Positions 1 to 6,624 of a stretch of 10,360 bases of DNA are shown here, piece by piece (within the stretch, counting starts at the first letter, position 1; every line of letters starts with the position of its first letter). The stretch lies in contig CABSZQ010000020.1 in NCBI GenBank assembly GCA_902482195.1, forward strand, positions 1-10,360, in the 5' to 3' direction. Below the pieces are notes generated by a model. It searched no databases and was not told the origin of the DNA. It saw only the letters and a program-made list of their open reading frames with translations. The DNA is from an uncultured Haemophilus sp. (GTDB lineage: Bacteria; Pseudomonadota; Gammaproteobacteria; Enterobacterales; Pasteurellaceae). The translations under genes were made by a program, and so were the position numbers.

Positions 1-910
1 TGAAATCACTGAAGCTGATATCGATAAAATGATCGATGTATTACGTAAACAACAAGCAACTTGGGTTGAAAGCAAAGCAGCAGCTAAAGCAGATTCACGC
101 GTAACAATCGACTTCGTTGGTTCAGTAGATGGCGAAGAATTCGAAGGCGGTAAAGCAACTGATTTCGTTCTATTCATGGGCCAAGGTCGTATGATTCCTG
201 GTTTCGAAGAAGGCATCGTAGGTCACAAAGCAGGTGAACAATTTGATATCAATGTGACTTTCCCTGCGGAATACCATTCTGAAAACTTAAAAGGTAAAGA
301 TGCAAAATTTGCGATCACCTTGAAAAAAGTAGAAGAAATGGAATTACCAGAATTAACAGATGAATTCGTTGCTAAATTTGGTCCAAACACCAAAACTGTG
401 GCAGATTTACGTGCAGAAATCCGTAAAAACATGGAACGTGAATTGAAAAACGCATTAGTTTCTCGCGTTAAACAACAAGTCATCAACGGTTTAATCGAAC
501 AAAACCCAATTGATGTTCCAGCTTCTGCAGTAGAAGAAGAAATCAATGTATTACGTAACCAAGCAGCACAACGCTTCGGTGGCAATGCGCAACAAGCGGC
601 ACAATTACCACGTGAATTATTTGAAGCGGATGCAAAACGTCGTGTTCAAGTCGGTTTATTATTCTCTGAAGTGATCAAATCAAACGAATTGAAAGCGGAT
701 GAAGAACGTGCGAAAGCAATGATCGCGGATATCGCTTCTGCTTACGAACAACCAGCTGAAGTAGTTGAATATTACAGCAAAAATGAAGAGTTAATGAACA
801 ACATTCGCAACGTAGTATTAGAAGAACAAGCCGTTGATGCCGTTCTTGCTAAAGCTCAAGTGACTGAAAAAGCGTCTTCATTTGATGAGATCATGAATCC
901 ACAAGCATAA
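1..910 (+). CDS. tig: Trigger factor, ribosome-associated chaperone and prolyl isomerase (5' end outside window)
   Basis: Trigger factor binds the ribosome at the polypeptide exit and helps nascent proteins fold. The reading frame is open from base 2, so the CDS enters from the left; 302 residues are visible of a family length near 430. The visible part starts just before the FKBP-type PPIase domain, recognisable by [19 protein letters not shown] and the [14 protein letters not shown] stretch. The helical C-terminal substrate-cradling arms follow, with [18 protein letters not shown] and LPRELFE, and the protein ends in EIMNPQA, much like E. coli Tig. The N-terminal ribosome-binding domain is not in the window. 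The ATG at position 29 lies inside the domain structure and is not a start. The gene precedes clpP and clpX as in E. coli, and a USS-based terminator follows. No disruption is seen. Confidence 0.97.
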   Translation, partial: EITEADIDKMIDVLRKQQATWVESKAAAKADSRVTIDFVGSVDGEEFEGGKATDFVLFMGQGRMIPGFEEGIVGHKAGEQFDINVTFPAEYHSENLKGKDAKFAITLKKVEEMELPELTDEFVAKFGPNTKTVADLRAEIRKNMERELKNALVSRVKQQVINGLIEQNPIDVPASAVEEEINVLRNQAAQRFGGNAQQAAQLPRELFEADAKRRVQVGLLFSEVIKSNELKADEERAKAMIADIASAYEQPAEVVEYYSKNEELMNNIRNVVLEEQAVDAVLAKAQVTEKASSFDEIMNPQA

Positions 911-923
911 TAATTGATAGAAC

Positions 924-938
924 GTGAATTAAATTCAC
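924..938. repeat. 15-bp AT-rich dyad after tig
   Basis: GTGAATT (924-930) is the exact reverse complement of AATTCAC (932-938) around a single central A. It lies 14 bases past the tig stop codon. It could be a protein-binding dyad or chance in AT-rich DNA. It resembles half-sites of an ArgR box, but the spacing is one base short. Confidence 0.35.
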
Positions 939-951
939 AAGCATATCATCG

Positions 952-1000
952 AAAAGTGCGGTTGTTTTTTTCAATGAAAAGCGACCGCATTTTTGTTTTT
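952..1000 (+). terminator. Intrinsic terminator after tig, built on an imperfect inverted USS pair
   Basis: The left arm at 952-962 contains the exact USS AAGTGCGGT (954-962). The right arm at 984-994 contains ACCGCATTT, one mismatch from the inverted USS. They form an 11-bp stem with one G-T wobble and a 21-base loop. A T-rich run (TTTTTGTTTTT, 990-1000) follows and overlaps the base of the stem. Placement 41 bases after the tig stop fits termination of the tig transcript. Confidence 0.75.
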
Positions 1001-1008
1001 ACTGATTT

Positions 1009-1034
1009 TCGGGTAGAATATTGCCCGATTTTTT
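1009..1034 (+). terminator. Second terminator-like hairpin, just upstream of clpP
   Basis: Bases 1009-1015 (TCGGGTA) pair with 1022-1028 (TTGCCCGA region, using one T-G wobble) to give a 7-bp stem with a 6-base loop. Six T residues follow at 1029-1034. This has the form of an intrinsic terminator and ends 21 bases before the clpP start. Its loop overlaps a candidate -10 element, so it may insulate clpP from upstream transcription, or act as an attenuator if a promoter lies further upstream. Function is inferred. Confidence 0.5.
1014..1019 (+). promoter_or_regulatory. Candidate -10 element for clpP
   Basis: TAGAAT at 1014-1019 matches the sigma70 -10 consensus at five of six bases. It would place the transcript start near 1026 with a leader of about 30 bases. 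Seventeen bases upstream there is only a T-rich TTTTGT, a poor -35. No sequence resembling the sigma32 promoter known for E. coli clpP was recognised. Low-confidence call based on position and hexamer only. Confidence 0.35.
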
Positions 1035-1055
1035 AGCACATATTTAGGGGCAAAA

Positions 1056-1637
1056 ATGAGTGTAATTCCTATGGTTGTCGAACAAACCTCTCGTGGTGAA
1101 CGTTCGTACGACATTTATTCCCGCCTATTAAAAGAGCGCGTGATCTTCTTGAGTGGTGAAGTAGAAGATCGTATGGCAAATTTGATCGTGGCACAGCTAC
1201 TTTTCTTAGAATCAGAAGATCCGAAAAAAGACATCAATATTTATATTAACTCACCAGGTGGCTCGGTGACTGCGGGTATGGCAATTTACGATACCATGCA
1301 ATTTATTAAACCGGATGTGCGTACCCTTTGTATTGGTCAAGCTTGCTCAATGGGCGCATTCTTACTTGCTGGTGGTACGGCAGGAAAACGTGCTGCATTA
1401 CCGAATGCACGCGTAATGATTCACCAACCGTTAGGTGGTTTCCGTGGACAAGCATCCGATATTCAGATCCACGCACAAGAAATTTTAAAAATTAAACAAA
1501 CCTTAAACGAGCGTCTTGCTTTCCATACCGGTCAAAGCATCGAGCGTATCGAAAAAGACACCGATCGTGACAACTTTATGTCGGCGGAAGAAGCAAAAGC
1601 TTACGGCTTAGTGGACGATGTGTTGATTAAACGTTAA
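1056..1637 (+). CDS. clpP: ATP-dependent Clp protease proteolytic subunit ClpP
   Basis: ClpP is the serine peptidase that forms the double heptameric chamber of the ClpXP and ClpAP cytoplasmic proteases. The 193-residue product carries the catalytic triad in the expected contexts: Ser98 in QACSMGA, His123 in VMIHQPLGG, and Asp172 in DTDRDNF. The oxyanion region INSPGGSV (64-71) is also intact. The start is supported by AGGGG at 1046-1050, five bases before the ATG. It is slightly shorter than the E. coli precursor (207), mainly in the N-terminal propeptide. It lies 9 bp upstream of clpX, so the two are almost certainly co-transcribed, matching protease subunit with its unfoldase. Nothing appears damaged. 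Confidence 0.98.
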   Translation: MSVIPMVVEQTSRGERSYDIYSRLLKERVIFLSGEVEDRMANLIVAQLLFLESEDPKKDINIYINSPGGSVTAGMAIYDTMQFIKPDVRTLCIGQACSMGAFLLAGGTAGKRAALPNARVMIHQPLGGFRGQASDIQIHAQEILKIKQTLNERLAFHTGQSIERIEKDTDRDNFMSAEEAKAYGLVDDVLIKR

Positions 1638-1646
1638 GGATTTAAC

Positions 1647-2885
1647 ATGACAACAAATGATAACGATCTTCACTGTTCTTTCTGCGGAAGAGAAAAAAGT
1701 GAAGTAGGTAAATTAATTGCGGGTACAGATGGTTATATTTGTAACGAGTGTATCGAGCTTTGCCACAGTATGTTGGAAGACAGTGGAGAAATCGAAACAC
1801 CTAGCGAACTGGCAGTTGAAGAAAAATTACCGACACCGCACGAAATTCGTGCGCACTTAGATGATTATGTGATTGGGCAAGATTATGCGAAAAAAGTCTT
1901 GTCAGTGGCGGTTTACAATCACTATAAACGCTTACGCACGAACCACCAAAGCAATGATGTGGAATTAGGTAAAAGTAACATCTTGTTAATCGGTCCAACA
2001 GGTAGCGGTAAAACCTTATTAGCACAAACCTTGGCACGTCGTTTGAATGTACCTTTTGCTATGGCCGACGCGACGACGTTAACTGAAGCCGGTTATGTGG
2101 GCGAAGATGTGGAAAATGTTCTGCAAAAATTATTGCAAAACTGCGATTACGATACGGAAAAAGCAGAGCAGGGCATTATCTATATTGATGAAATTGATAA
2201 AATCAGCCGTAAATCAGAAGGTGCGTCTATTACTCGCGATGTGTCTGGTGAAGGTGTGCAACAAGCCTTGTTGAAATTAATTGAAGGCACTATCGCATCT
2301 GTACCGCCACAAGGTGGACGTAAACACCCTCAACAAGAAATGTTGAAAGTGGATACCTCAAAAATCCTCTTTATTTGTGGTGGGGCATTTGCTGGCTTAG
2401 ATAAAATTATCGGCAAGCGTACACAAACTGATACCGGGATTGGTTTTGATGCGAAAGTAGAGAAGGAAGAAGAGAAAGAAAATCTTTCTGAATTATTCCG
2501 CCAAGTTGAGCCGGATGATTTAATGAAATTCGGTTTAATTCCAGAATTTATTGGTCGTCTTCCGATGATTGCACCATTAAGCGAATTAGATGAAGAAGCG
2601 TTGATTCAGATCCTTACTCAACCGAAAAATGCACTGACCAAACAATATCAGGCATTATTTGGCTTAGAAGATGTGGAACTTGAATTCACGCCAGAAGCAT
2701 TAAAAGCGATGGCGAAAAAAGCCCTTGAACGTAAAACCGGTGCGCGAGGTTTACGCTCAATCGTTGAGGCTGTATTGTTAGATACGATGTATGATTTACC
2801 TTCAATCGAAAACTTGCAAAAAGTGATTGTGGATGAAGAAACCATCGTTGATAACAAACCACCAAAGCTCGAATATAAAAACTAA
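1647..2885 (+). CDS. clpX: ATP-dependent Clp protease ATP-binding subunit ClpX
   Basis: ClpX is the hexameric AAA+ unfoldase that recognises degradation tags and threads substrates into ClpP. The 412-residue product has the N-terminal zinc-binding domain with Cys10, Cys13, Cys32 and Cys35. The AAA+ module has Walker A GPTGSGKT (116-123), the GYVG pore loop (149-152) and Walker B IIYIDEID (177-184). It also has the RKH pore loop (225-227), the IGF loop that docks on ClpP (265-267), a probable arginine finger at Arg304 and sensor 2 GARGLR (365-370). AAGGA about nine bases before the ATG supports the start. All functional motifs are present, so it should be active with the adjacent clpP. A single USS followed by a T-run lies directly after the stop. 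Confidence 0.98.
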   Translation: MTTNDNDLHCSFCGREKSEVGKLIAGTDGYICNECIELCHSMLEDSGEIETPSELAVEEKLPTPHEIRAHLDDYVIGQDYAKKVLSVAVYNHYKRLRTNHQSNDVELGKSNILLIGPTGSGKTLLAQTLARRLNVPFAMADATTLTEAGYVGEDVENVLQKLLQNCDYDTEKAEQGIIYIDEIDKISRKSEGASITRDVSGEGVQQALLKLIEGTIASVPPQGGRKHPQQEMLKVDTSKILFICGGAFAGLDKIIGKRTQTDTGIGFDAKVEKEEEKENLSELFRQVEPDDLMKFGLIPEFIGRLPMIAPLSELDEEALIQILTQPKNALTKQYQALFGLEDVELEFTPEALKAMAKKALERKTGARGLRSIVEAVLLDTMYDLPSIENLQKVIVDEETIVDNKPPKLEYKN

Positions 2886-2888
2886 TAG

Positions 2889-2906
2889 AAAGTGCGGTTG
2901 TTTTTT
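2889..2906 (+). repeat. Uptake signal sequence with T-tract after clpX (unpaired)
   Basis: The exact USS AAGTGCGGT occurs at 2890-2898 and is followed by TTG and a run of T, four bases after the clpX stop. The same 17 bases, AAAGTGCGGTTGTTTTT, also follow tig (953-969) and nusG (4029-4045), where an inverted partner completes a hairpin. Here I see no ACCGC-type partner nearby, so a terminator is not supported. The TG plus W-rich tail fits the extended Haemophilus USS. Confidence 0.85.
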
Positions 2907-2919
2907 CTAACATTTTTCA

Positions 2920-2948
2920 TAGGCAATCCCGAAAGAAAATGCTACAAT
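2920..2948 (+). promoter_or_regulatory. Putative extended -10 promoter for secE-nusG
   Basis: TACAAT at 2943-2948 is preceded by TGC, giving an extended -10 (TGnTACAAT). A weak -35, TAGGCA at 2920-2925, lies at the optimal 17-base spacing. Transcription would start near 2955, leaving a leader of about 50 bases before secE. Supported by sequence only. Confidence 0.55.
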
Positions 2949-3006
2949 CGCACGTTCTGAAATTAATCTAAAAATTATTTATCCCTTATTTTATACGGAT
3001 TCACTT

Positions 3007-3423
3007 ATGGCAACTGAAATTGTTGAGAAAAAGAAACACGACCAAGAACAAGTCGTAGAAGGAAAATCAAAAGGCTTAAACACGTTTCTTTGGATTCTTT
3101 CTGTGGCATTTTTTACTGCTGCAGCGATTGGTAACGTTTATTTTAAAGATGCCTTCTCTTTACCTGTGCGTGTAGTTGGCGTAGTTGTCGCTTTATTAAT
3201 TGCTTTTGGTTTAGCTGCAATTACTAATCAAGGTACAAAAGCTCGTACATTCTTTAGAGAAGCAAAAGTTGAAGCTCGTAAAGTGGTATGGCCAACTCGT
3301 GCAGAAACACGTCAAACAACTTTAATCGTAATTGGGGTAACCGTGCTTACCTCTTTATTCTTCTGGGCAATTGATTCAATTATCATTGCATTGATTAACT
3401 TCTTAACTGATTTGAGATTCTAA
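3007..3423 (+). CDS. secE: Preprotein translocase subunit SecE
   Basis: SecE is the essential clamp subunit of the SecYEG channel in the inner membrane. The 138-residue product has a charged cytoplasmic N-terminus and three hydrophobic segments (about 24-45, 54-73 and 105-132). This is the three-helix form typical of enterobacteria rather than the single-helix form. The conserved amphipathic region is present as [16 protein letters not shown] (86-101), the family hallmark, directly before the last helix. No strong Shine-Dalgarno is visible before the ATG; the upstream stretch is ACGGATTCACTT, with only GGAT as a weak candidate. nusG starts one base after the stop, the classical secE-nusG pair. 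Confidence 0.96.
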   Translation: MATEIVEKKKHDQEQVVEGKSKGLNTFLWILSVAFFTAAAIGNVYFKDAFSLPVRVVGVVVALLIAFGLAAITNQGTKARTFFREAKVEARKVVWPTRAETRQTTLIVIGVTVLTSLFFWAIDSIIIALINFLTDLRF

Positions 3424-3424
3424 A

Positions 3425-3982
3425 ATGAGCGAAACTGAAAACGTATCCAAAAAACGTTGGTATGTATTGCAAGCATTCTCAGGCTTTGAGAGTCGTGTTG
3501 CAATCACATTGCGTGAATATATCAAACAACAACAAATGGAAGATCAGTTTGGTGAAGTGTTAGTGCCTACTGAAGAAGTCGTTGAAAACGTAGCAGGTAA
3601 ACGTCGTAAAAGCGAACGTAAATTCTTCCCTGGCTATGTATTAGTTGAAATGGCAATGAATGATGACACATGGCACTTAGTGAAAAGCGTACCACGTGTA
3701 ATGGGCTTTATCGGTGGTACACCAGATAAGCCAGCGCCAATTTCTAAACGTGAAGCAGATTTAATTTTAAATCGTTTAGAGCAAAGTGCTGAAAAACCAC
3801 GTCATCGTAAAGAATATCAACCAGGTGAAGAAGTGCGTGTGACAGAAGGTCCATTTGCTGACTTTAATGGTACGGTTGAAGAAGTGGATTACGAAAAAGG
3901 TCGCTTAAAAGTGTCTGTATCTATCTTCGGTCGTGCAACACCGGTTGAACTTGAATTTGGTCAAGTGGAAAAAACACGTTAA
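3425..3982 (+). CDS. nusG: Transcription termination/antitermination factor NusG
   Basis: NusG binds RNA polymerase, increases processivity, and links it to Rho or to ribosomal protein S10. The 185-residue product has the N-terminal NGN domain (about 9-118), starting [13 protein letters not shown] and including [12 protein letters not shown] (65-76). The C-terminal KOW domain (about 131-185) includes [18 protein letters not shown] and the [13 protein letters not shown] stretch; Phe168 corresponds to the S10/Rho contact residue of E. coli NusG. Only one base separates it from secE, and the ribosome-binding sequence is a weak GAGA inside the secE end, so translational coupling is likely. A USS-pair terminator follows, separating it from rplK. 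No anomalies seen. Confidence 0.98.
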   Translation: MSETENVSKKRWYVLQAFSGFESRVAITLREYIKQQQMEDQFGEVLVPTEEVVENVAGKRRKSERKFFPGYVLVEMAMNDDTWHLVKSVPRVMGFIGGTPDKPAPISKREADLILNRLEQSAEKPRHRKEYQPGEEVRVTEGPFADFNGTVEEVDYEKGRLKVSVSIFGRATPVELEFGQVEKTR

Positions 3983-4011
3983 TTTCTCTTTTCCAAAATA
4001 AGAAATTTAAT

Positions 4012-4045
4012 GGCCGCACTTAAACAATAAAGTGCGGTTGTTTTT
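4012..4045 (+). terminator. Intrinsic terminator after nusG, made from an inverted USS pair
   Basis: CCGCACTT (4014-4021) pairs perfectly with AAGTGCGG (4030-4037) across an 8-base loop, with two possible G-T pairs extending the stem outwards. TTGTTTTT follows at 4038-4045. The right arm is an exact USS (4030-4038); the left arm matches the inverted USS in eight of nine bases. It should end the secE-nusG transcript about 60 bases after the nusG stop. Confidence 0.85.
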
Positions 4046-4061
4046 CGAGTAGTTTTTCTGC

Positions 4062-4090
4062 TTGAAATTTCGAGGCTGATTAATTAAAAT
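4062..4090 (+). promoter_or_regulatory. Strong sigma70-type promoter for rplK-rplA
   Basis: TTGAAA (4062-4067) and TAAAAT (4085-4090) are separated by exactly 17 bases; each matches consensus at five of six positions. The predicted start near 4097 gives a leader of about 57 bases before rplK. It lies just past the nusG terminator, so rplKA looks independently transcribed. Confidence 0.75.
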
Positions 4091-4107
4091 ACAGCCTTTC
4101 ATTAACA

Positions 4108-4134
4108 GGGGAGCCGATTTCGGCGTTATCACCC
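4108..4134 (+). promoter_or_regulatory. Possible ribosomal protein L1 binding hairpin in the rplK leader
   Basis: In the predicted leader, GCCG (4113-4116) pairs with CGGC (4121-4124) around an ATTT loop. GGG (4108-4110) can pair with CCC (4132-4134). This leaves a strongly asymmetric internal loop, with GA on the left and GTTATCA on the right. In E. coli, L1 represses translation of the rplK-rplA mRNA by binding a 23S-like structure in this leader, and the location and asymmetric form fit that. The assignment is inferred from position and fold, not from alignment. Confidence 0.5.
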
Positions 4135-4153
4135 ATTTAGAGGAAACTAAAAA

Positions 4154-4582
4154 ATGGCAAAAAAAGTCCAAGCATACGTTAAGTTGCAAGTTGCAGCTGG
4201 TATGGCAAACCCATCACCACCAGTTGGTCCTGCATTAGGTCAACAAGGTGTGAACATCATGGAATTCTGTAAAGCATTCAACGCTCGTACTGAGAGCATT
4301 GAAAAAGGTTTACCAATTCCAGTTGTTATCACTGTATATGCAGACCGTTCATTCACTTTCATTACTAAAACTCCACCAGCAGCAGTATTATTGAAAAAAG
4401 CTGCAGGTATCAAATCTGGTTCAGGTAAACCGAACAAAGATAAAGTGGGTAAAGTAACTTTAGATCAAGTTCGTCAAATCGCTGAAACTAAAGCAGCAGA
4501 TATGACTGGCGCGACTATCGAAACTAAAATGAAATCAATTGCTGGTACTGCTCGCTCAATGGGCTTAGTGGTGGAGGAATAA
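4154..4582 (+). CDS. rplK: 50S ribosomal protein L11
   Basis: L11 sits at the GTPase-associated centre of the large subunit, binding 23S rRNA near the factor-binding site, the target of thiostrepton. The 142-residue product has full family length. The N-terminal domain contains the proline-rich [15 protein letters not shown] (20-34), the region involved in thiostrepton sensitivity. The C-terminal rRNA-binding domain ends in [10 protein letters not shown] (131-140), the L11 signature. AGAGGA at 4139-4144 is well placed before the ATG. Lys4 and Lys40, methylated by PrmA in E. coli, are present. It is co-transcribed with rplA, four bases downstream. Codon use is strongly biased, as expected for an abundant protein. 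Confidence 0.99.
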   Translation: MAKKVQAYVKLQVAAGMANPSPPVGPALGQQGVNIMEFCKAFNARTESIEKGLPIPVVITVYADRSFTFITKTPPAAVLLKKAAGIKSGSGKPNKDKVGKVTLDQVRQIAETKAADMTGATIETKMKSIAGTARSMGLVVEE

Positions 4583-4586
4583 TACG

Positions 4587-5276
4587 ATGGCTAAATTGAC
4601 TAAAAAAATGAAAGCAATCAAAGCTGGCGTAGATTCTACTAAAGCATACGAAATCAACGAAGCAATCGCGTTATTAAAACAATTCGCAACTGCTAAATTC
4701 GTTGAAAGTGTTGACGTTGCAGTAAACTTAGGTATCGATCCTCGTAAATCAGACCAAAACGTTCGTGGTGCAACAGTATTACCACACGGTACTGGTCGTG
4801 AAGTACGCGTAGCTGTGTTCACCCAAGGGGCTAATGCAGATGCAGCTAAAGAAGCTGGTGCTGATTTAGTCGGTATGGAAGATTTAGCAGAGCAAATCAA
4901 AAAAGGCGAAATGAACTTTGACGTTGTTATCGCTTCTCCTGATGCAATGCGTGTTGTTGGTCAATTAGGTCAAGTATTAGGCCCACGTGGTTTAATGCCA
5001 AACCCTAAAGTTGGTACCGTAACACCAAACGTTGCTGAAGCAGTTAAAAATGCTAAATCTGGTCAGATCCGTTATCGTAACGATAAAAACGGTATCATCC
5101 ACACAACAATTGGTAAAGCAAACTTCTCTGAAGTTCAATTAAAAGAAAACCTTCAAGCATTATTGGCTGCTTTAAACAAAGCAAAACCAACTACTGCAAA
5201 AGGTATCTTTATCAAGAAAGTAAGCATCTCTACCACTATGGGTGCTGGTGTGGCTGTTGATCAAGCTTCACTATAA
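4587..5276 (+). CDS. rplA: 50S ribosomal protein L1
   Basis: L1 forms the mobile L1 stalk that helps release E-site tRNA, and in E. coli it also represses its own rplK-rplA mRNA. The 229-residue product is near the usual length (234 in E. coli). It contains the [15 protein letters not shown] rRNA-binding stretch (47-61), the central signature [20 protein letters not shown] (121-140) and the C-terminal STTMGAG region (215-221). The ribosome-binding site GGAGG (4573-4577) is inside the last codons of rplK, so translation of the two is tightly linked. In E. coli rplJ-rplL-rpoB-rpoC would follow further downstream; here a terminator and convergent genes follow instead. Confidence 0.99.
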   Translation: MAKLTKKMKAIKAGVDSTKAYEINEAIALLKQFATAKFVESVDVAVNLGIDPRKSDQNVRGATVLPHGTGREVRVAVFTQGANADAAKEAGADLVGMEDLAEQIKKGEMNFDVVIASPDAMRVVGQLGQVLGPRGLMPNPKVGTVTPNVAEAVKNAKSGQIRYRNDKNGIIHTTIGKANFSEVQLKENLQALLAALNKAKPTTAKGIFIKKVSISTTMGAGVAVDQASL

Positions 5277-5301
5277 TTAAGCGTTAAAATTTAATTCAAA
5301 T

Positions 5302-5339
5302 TAACCGCACTTTGGGTAACTGAAGTGCGGTTATTTTTT
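5302..5339 (+). terminator. Intrinsic terminator after rplA from a perfect inverted USS pair
   Basis: The inverted USS ACCGCACTT (5304-5312) and the direct USS AAGTGCGGT (5323-5331) are both exact and lie within an 11-bp perfect stem (5302-5312 with 5323-5333), with a 10-base loop. TTTTTT follows at 5334-5339. This is a textbook terminator for rplKA and also supplies two uptake sites. Confidence 0.92.
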
Positions 5340-5374
5340 GTGTTCTTTTCAATAAAGTGAAATATTGAGAATAT

Positions 5375-5421
5375 AAAAGAGCGGTCAAATTCACAAAACA
5401 ATGGAATTTGACCGCTCTTTT
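5375..5421. terminator. Bidirectional terminator hairpin between rplA and the alcohol dehydrogenase
   Basis: Bases 5375-5392 pair perfectly with 5404-5421: an 18-bp stem with an 11-base loop. The stem ends in A4 on the left and T4 on the right (with TTTTT at 5418-5422), so it offers a U-tract on either strand. It starts about 10 bases past the stop of the minus-strand dehydrogenase gene and is most likely its terminator, plus a backup for rplA. Its core AAGAGCGGT is one mismatch from the USS. Confidence 0.88.
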
Positions 5422-5430
5422 TATAGGAGA

Positions 5431-6576
5431 TTACTTCGCTAAAGCGAAAATTGCTTCAATAGCTTCCTTGGTGTAAGTTTTTTCCACTTTCGCCTTGATA
5501 GCAGTTTGAGCTGCATTATCGACAATTTCAGCTAATGTTTTATCATCAATGCTAAGTTGTTCAAGACGCGTTGGTGTGCCGATTTTATCAAACCAAGCTT
5601 TTAAGGCTTGAATACCATCTTCAGCCTTATCTAAGCCAAATATTTCTTTAGCAAAGCGTTTGAATTGAGCAGGTCTTTGAGATTGATACCATTGCATCCA
5701 CGCAGGCATAATTACAGAGAGCCCTGCGCCATGTGGTACATCTGAAATCGCACTCATGGAATGCTCAATCATATGATTTGGGAAACCGTAAGGTGAGATA
5801 CCTAAATGGGTTAAACCGTTCAACGCAAGTGTAGCTGCCCAGGCAAATTCACCACGAGCATTGAGATCTTGTGGATCATTGAGCAAGATTTCAGTCGTAC
5901 GGATAACGGTTTTAATATTGCTTTCTACTAAGAAGTTAATAATTTCAGGGCGATATTCTGCCGTGAAATAGGCTTCAATAGAATGAGCAATAATATCTGC
6001 GGCAGAATACACTAAATAATCACGACTGACGGTCGCTTGTAATTTCGGATTAATGACTGATACTTTTGGGAATAAATGATTGCTGTGAATTGAATATTTT
6101 TGCTGTGTTTCTTCATTGGTAATGACTGAGCCCCAGTTCATTTCACTGCCTGTTGCCGCAAGGGTGATTACATCGAAAATCATTAGTGCTTTTTGCACCG
6201 GTGTGCCTTTAAAAAAGTCCCAGGTATCACCCTCATAGCACGCACCTGCAGCGATCGCTTTCGCACTATCAAGGCAAGAGCCACCACCGATACTCAACAC
6301 ACTGTCTGCACCAAAGGCTTTCGCCATTGCAACGGCTTCACGGACTTTACTGATTGTCGGGTTACTTTTTACCCCACCACATTCAATGTATTCAATGCCA
6401 TGCTCACGCAAGCTTTTCGCTACATCTTCAAATAAGCCTGATTGTTTGACACGATCACTGCCATAGATAATTAAGGCCTTTTTTGCACCGTATTCGTGCA
6501 TATATTTACCCATCTCTTTTTCTTTATCGAGGCCAAATTCAATGCGAGTAGGGTTTTGAAAACTAAATGGATACAT
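5431..6576 (-). CDS. Iron-containing alcohol/aldehyde dehydrogenase of the YqhD/BDH type
   Basis: This group III alcohol dehydrogenase should interconvert alcohols and aldehydes using a nicotinamide cofactor and a divalent metal; the physiological substrate cannot be read from sequence. The 381-residue length is typical. The cofactor-binding motif GGGSCLDSAKAIA lies at 97-109. Metal ligands fit the family spacing: Asp194, His198, His268 and His282, the latter within SDVPHGAGLS, almost identical to E. coli YqhD numbering. At 39-42 it has GSDR where YqhD has GGGS, which may alter NADP/NAD preference. AAGGAG at 6583-6588 (minus strand) supports the ATG. It is the last gene of the minus-strand cluster, 48 bp after the ygiC-like gene, and ends at a strong hairpin. 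E. coli FucO is a more distant relative. Confidence 0.9.
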   Translation of the reverse strand: MYPFSFQNPTRIEFGLDKEKEMGKYMHEYGAKKALIIYGSDRVKQSGLFEDVAKSLREHGIEYIECGGVKSNPTISKVREAVAMAKAFGADSVLSIGGGSCLDSAKAIAAGACYEGDTWDFFKGTPVQKALMIFDVITLAATGSEMNWGSVITNEETQQKYSIHSNHLFPKVSVINPKLQATVSRDYLVYSAADIIAHSIEAYFTAEYRPEIINFLVESNIKTVIRTTEILLNDPQDLNARGEFAWAATLALNGLTHLGISPYGFPNHMIEHSMSAISDVPHGAGLSVIMPAWMQWYQSQRPAQFKRFAKEIFGLDKAEDGIQALKAWFDKIGTPTRLEQLSIDDKTLAEIVDNAAQTAIKAKVEKTYTKEAIEAIFALAK

Positions 6577-6598
6577 ATTTATCTCCTTATTATCTGTT

Positions 6599-6607
6599 AA
6601 GTGCGGT
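6599..6607 (+). repeat. Uptake signal sequence between the ygiC-like gene and the dehydrogenase gene
   Basis: Exact AAGTGCGGT in the 48-bp gap upstream of the dehydrogenase. It is unpaired, without a T-tract, so it does not look like a terminator and the genes on either side can be co-transcribed. I see no convincing promoter in this gap. Confidence 0.9.
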
Positions 6608-6624
6608 CAGTTCTTGCGTTGTTT

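Noticed and set aside
223..585. Antisense open frame across tig, and similar antisense frames across clpX, rplA, rplK and the dehydrogenase
   Set aside because: They lie fully opposite well-recognised genes, show no family features and have no convincing ribosome-binding sites, so they are shadows of codon bias.
924..939. ArgR box in the tig-clpP gap
   Set aside because: Half-sites TGAAT and ATTCA are present, but the spacer is three bases instead of the four in the ArgR consensus, and clpP is not an arginine-regulated gene.
2886..3006. tRNA gene upstream of secE, as found in E. coli
   Set aside because: The 121-bp gap has no cloverleaf or CCA end; it only holds a USS, a T-tract and a promoter-like sequence.
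5376..5386. Actinobacillus-type uptake signal (ACAAGCGGTC)
   Set aside because: The sequence is AAGAGCGGTC; it matches neither USS type exactly, and all exact sites in the window are of the Haemophilus type.
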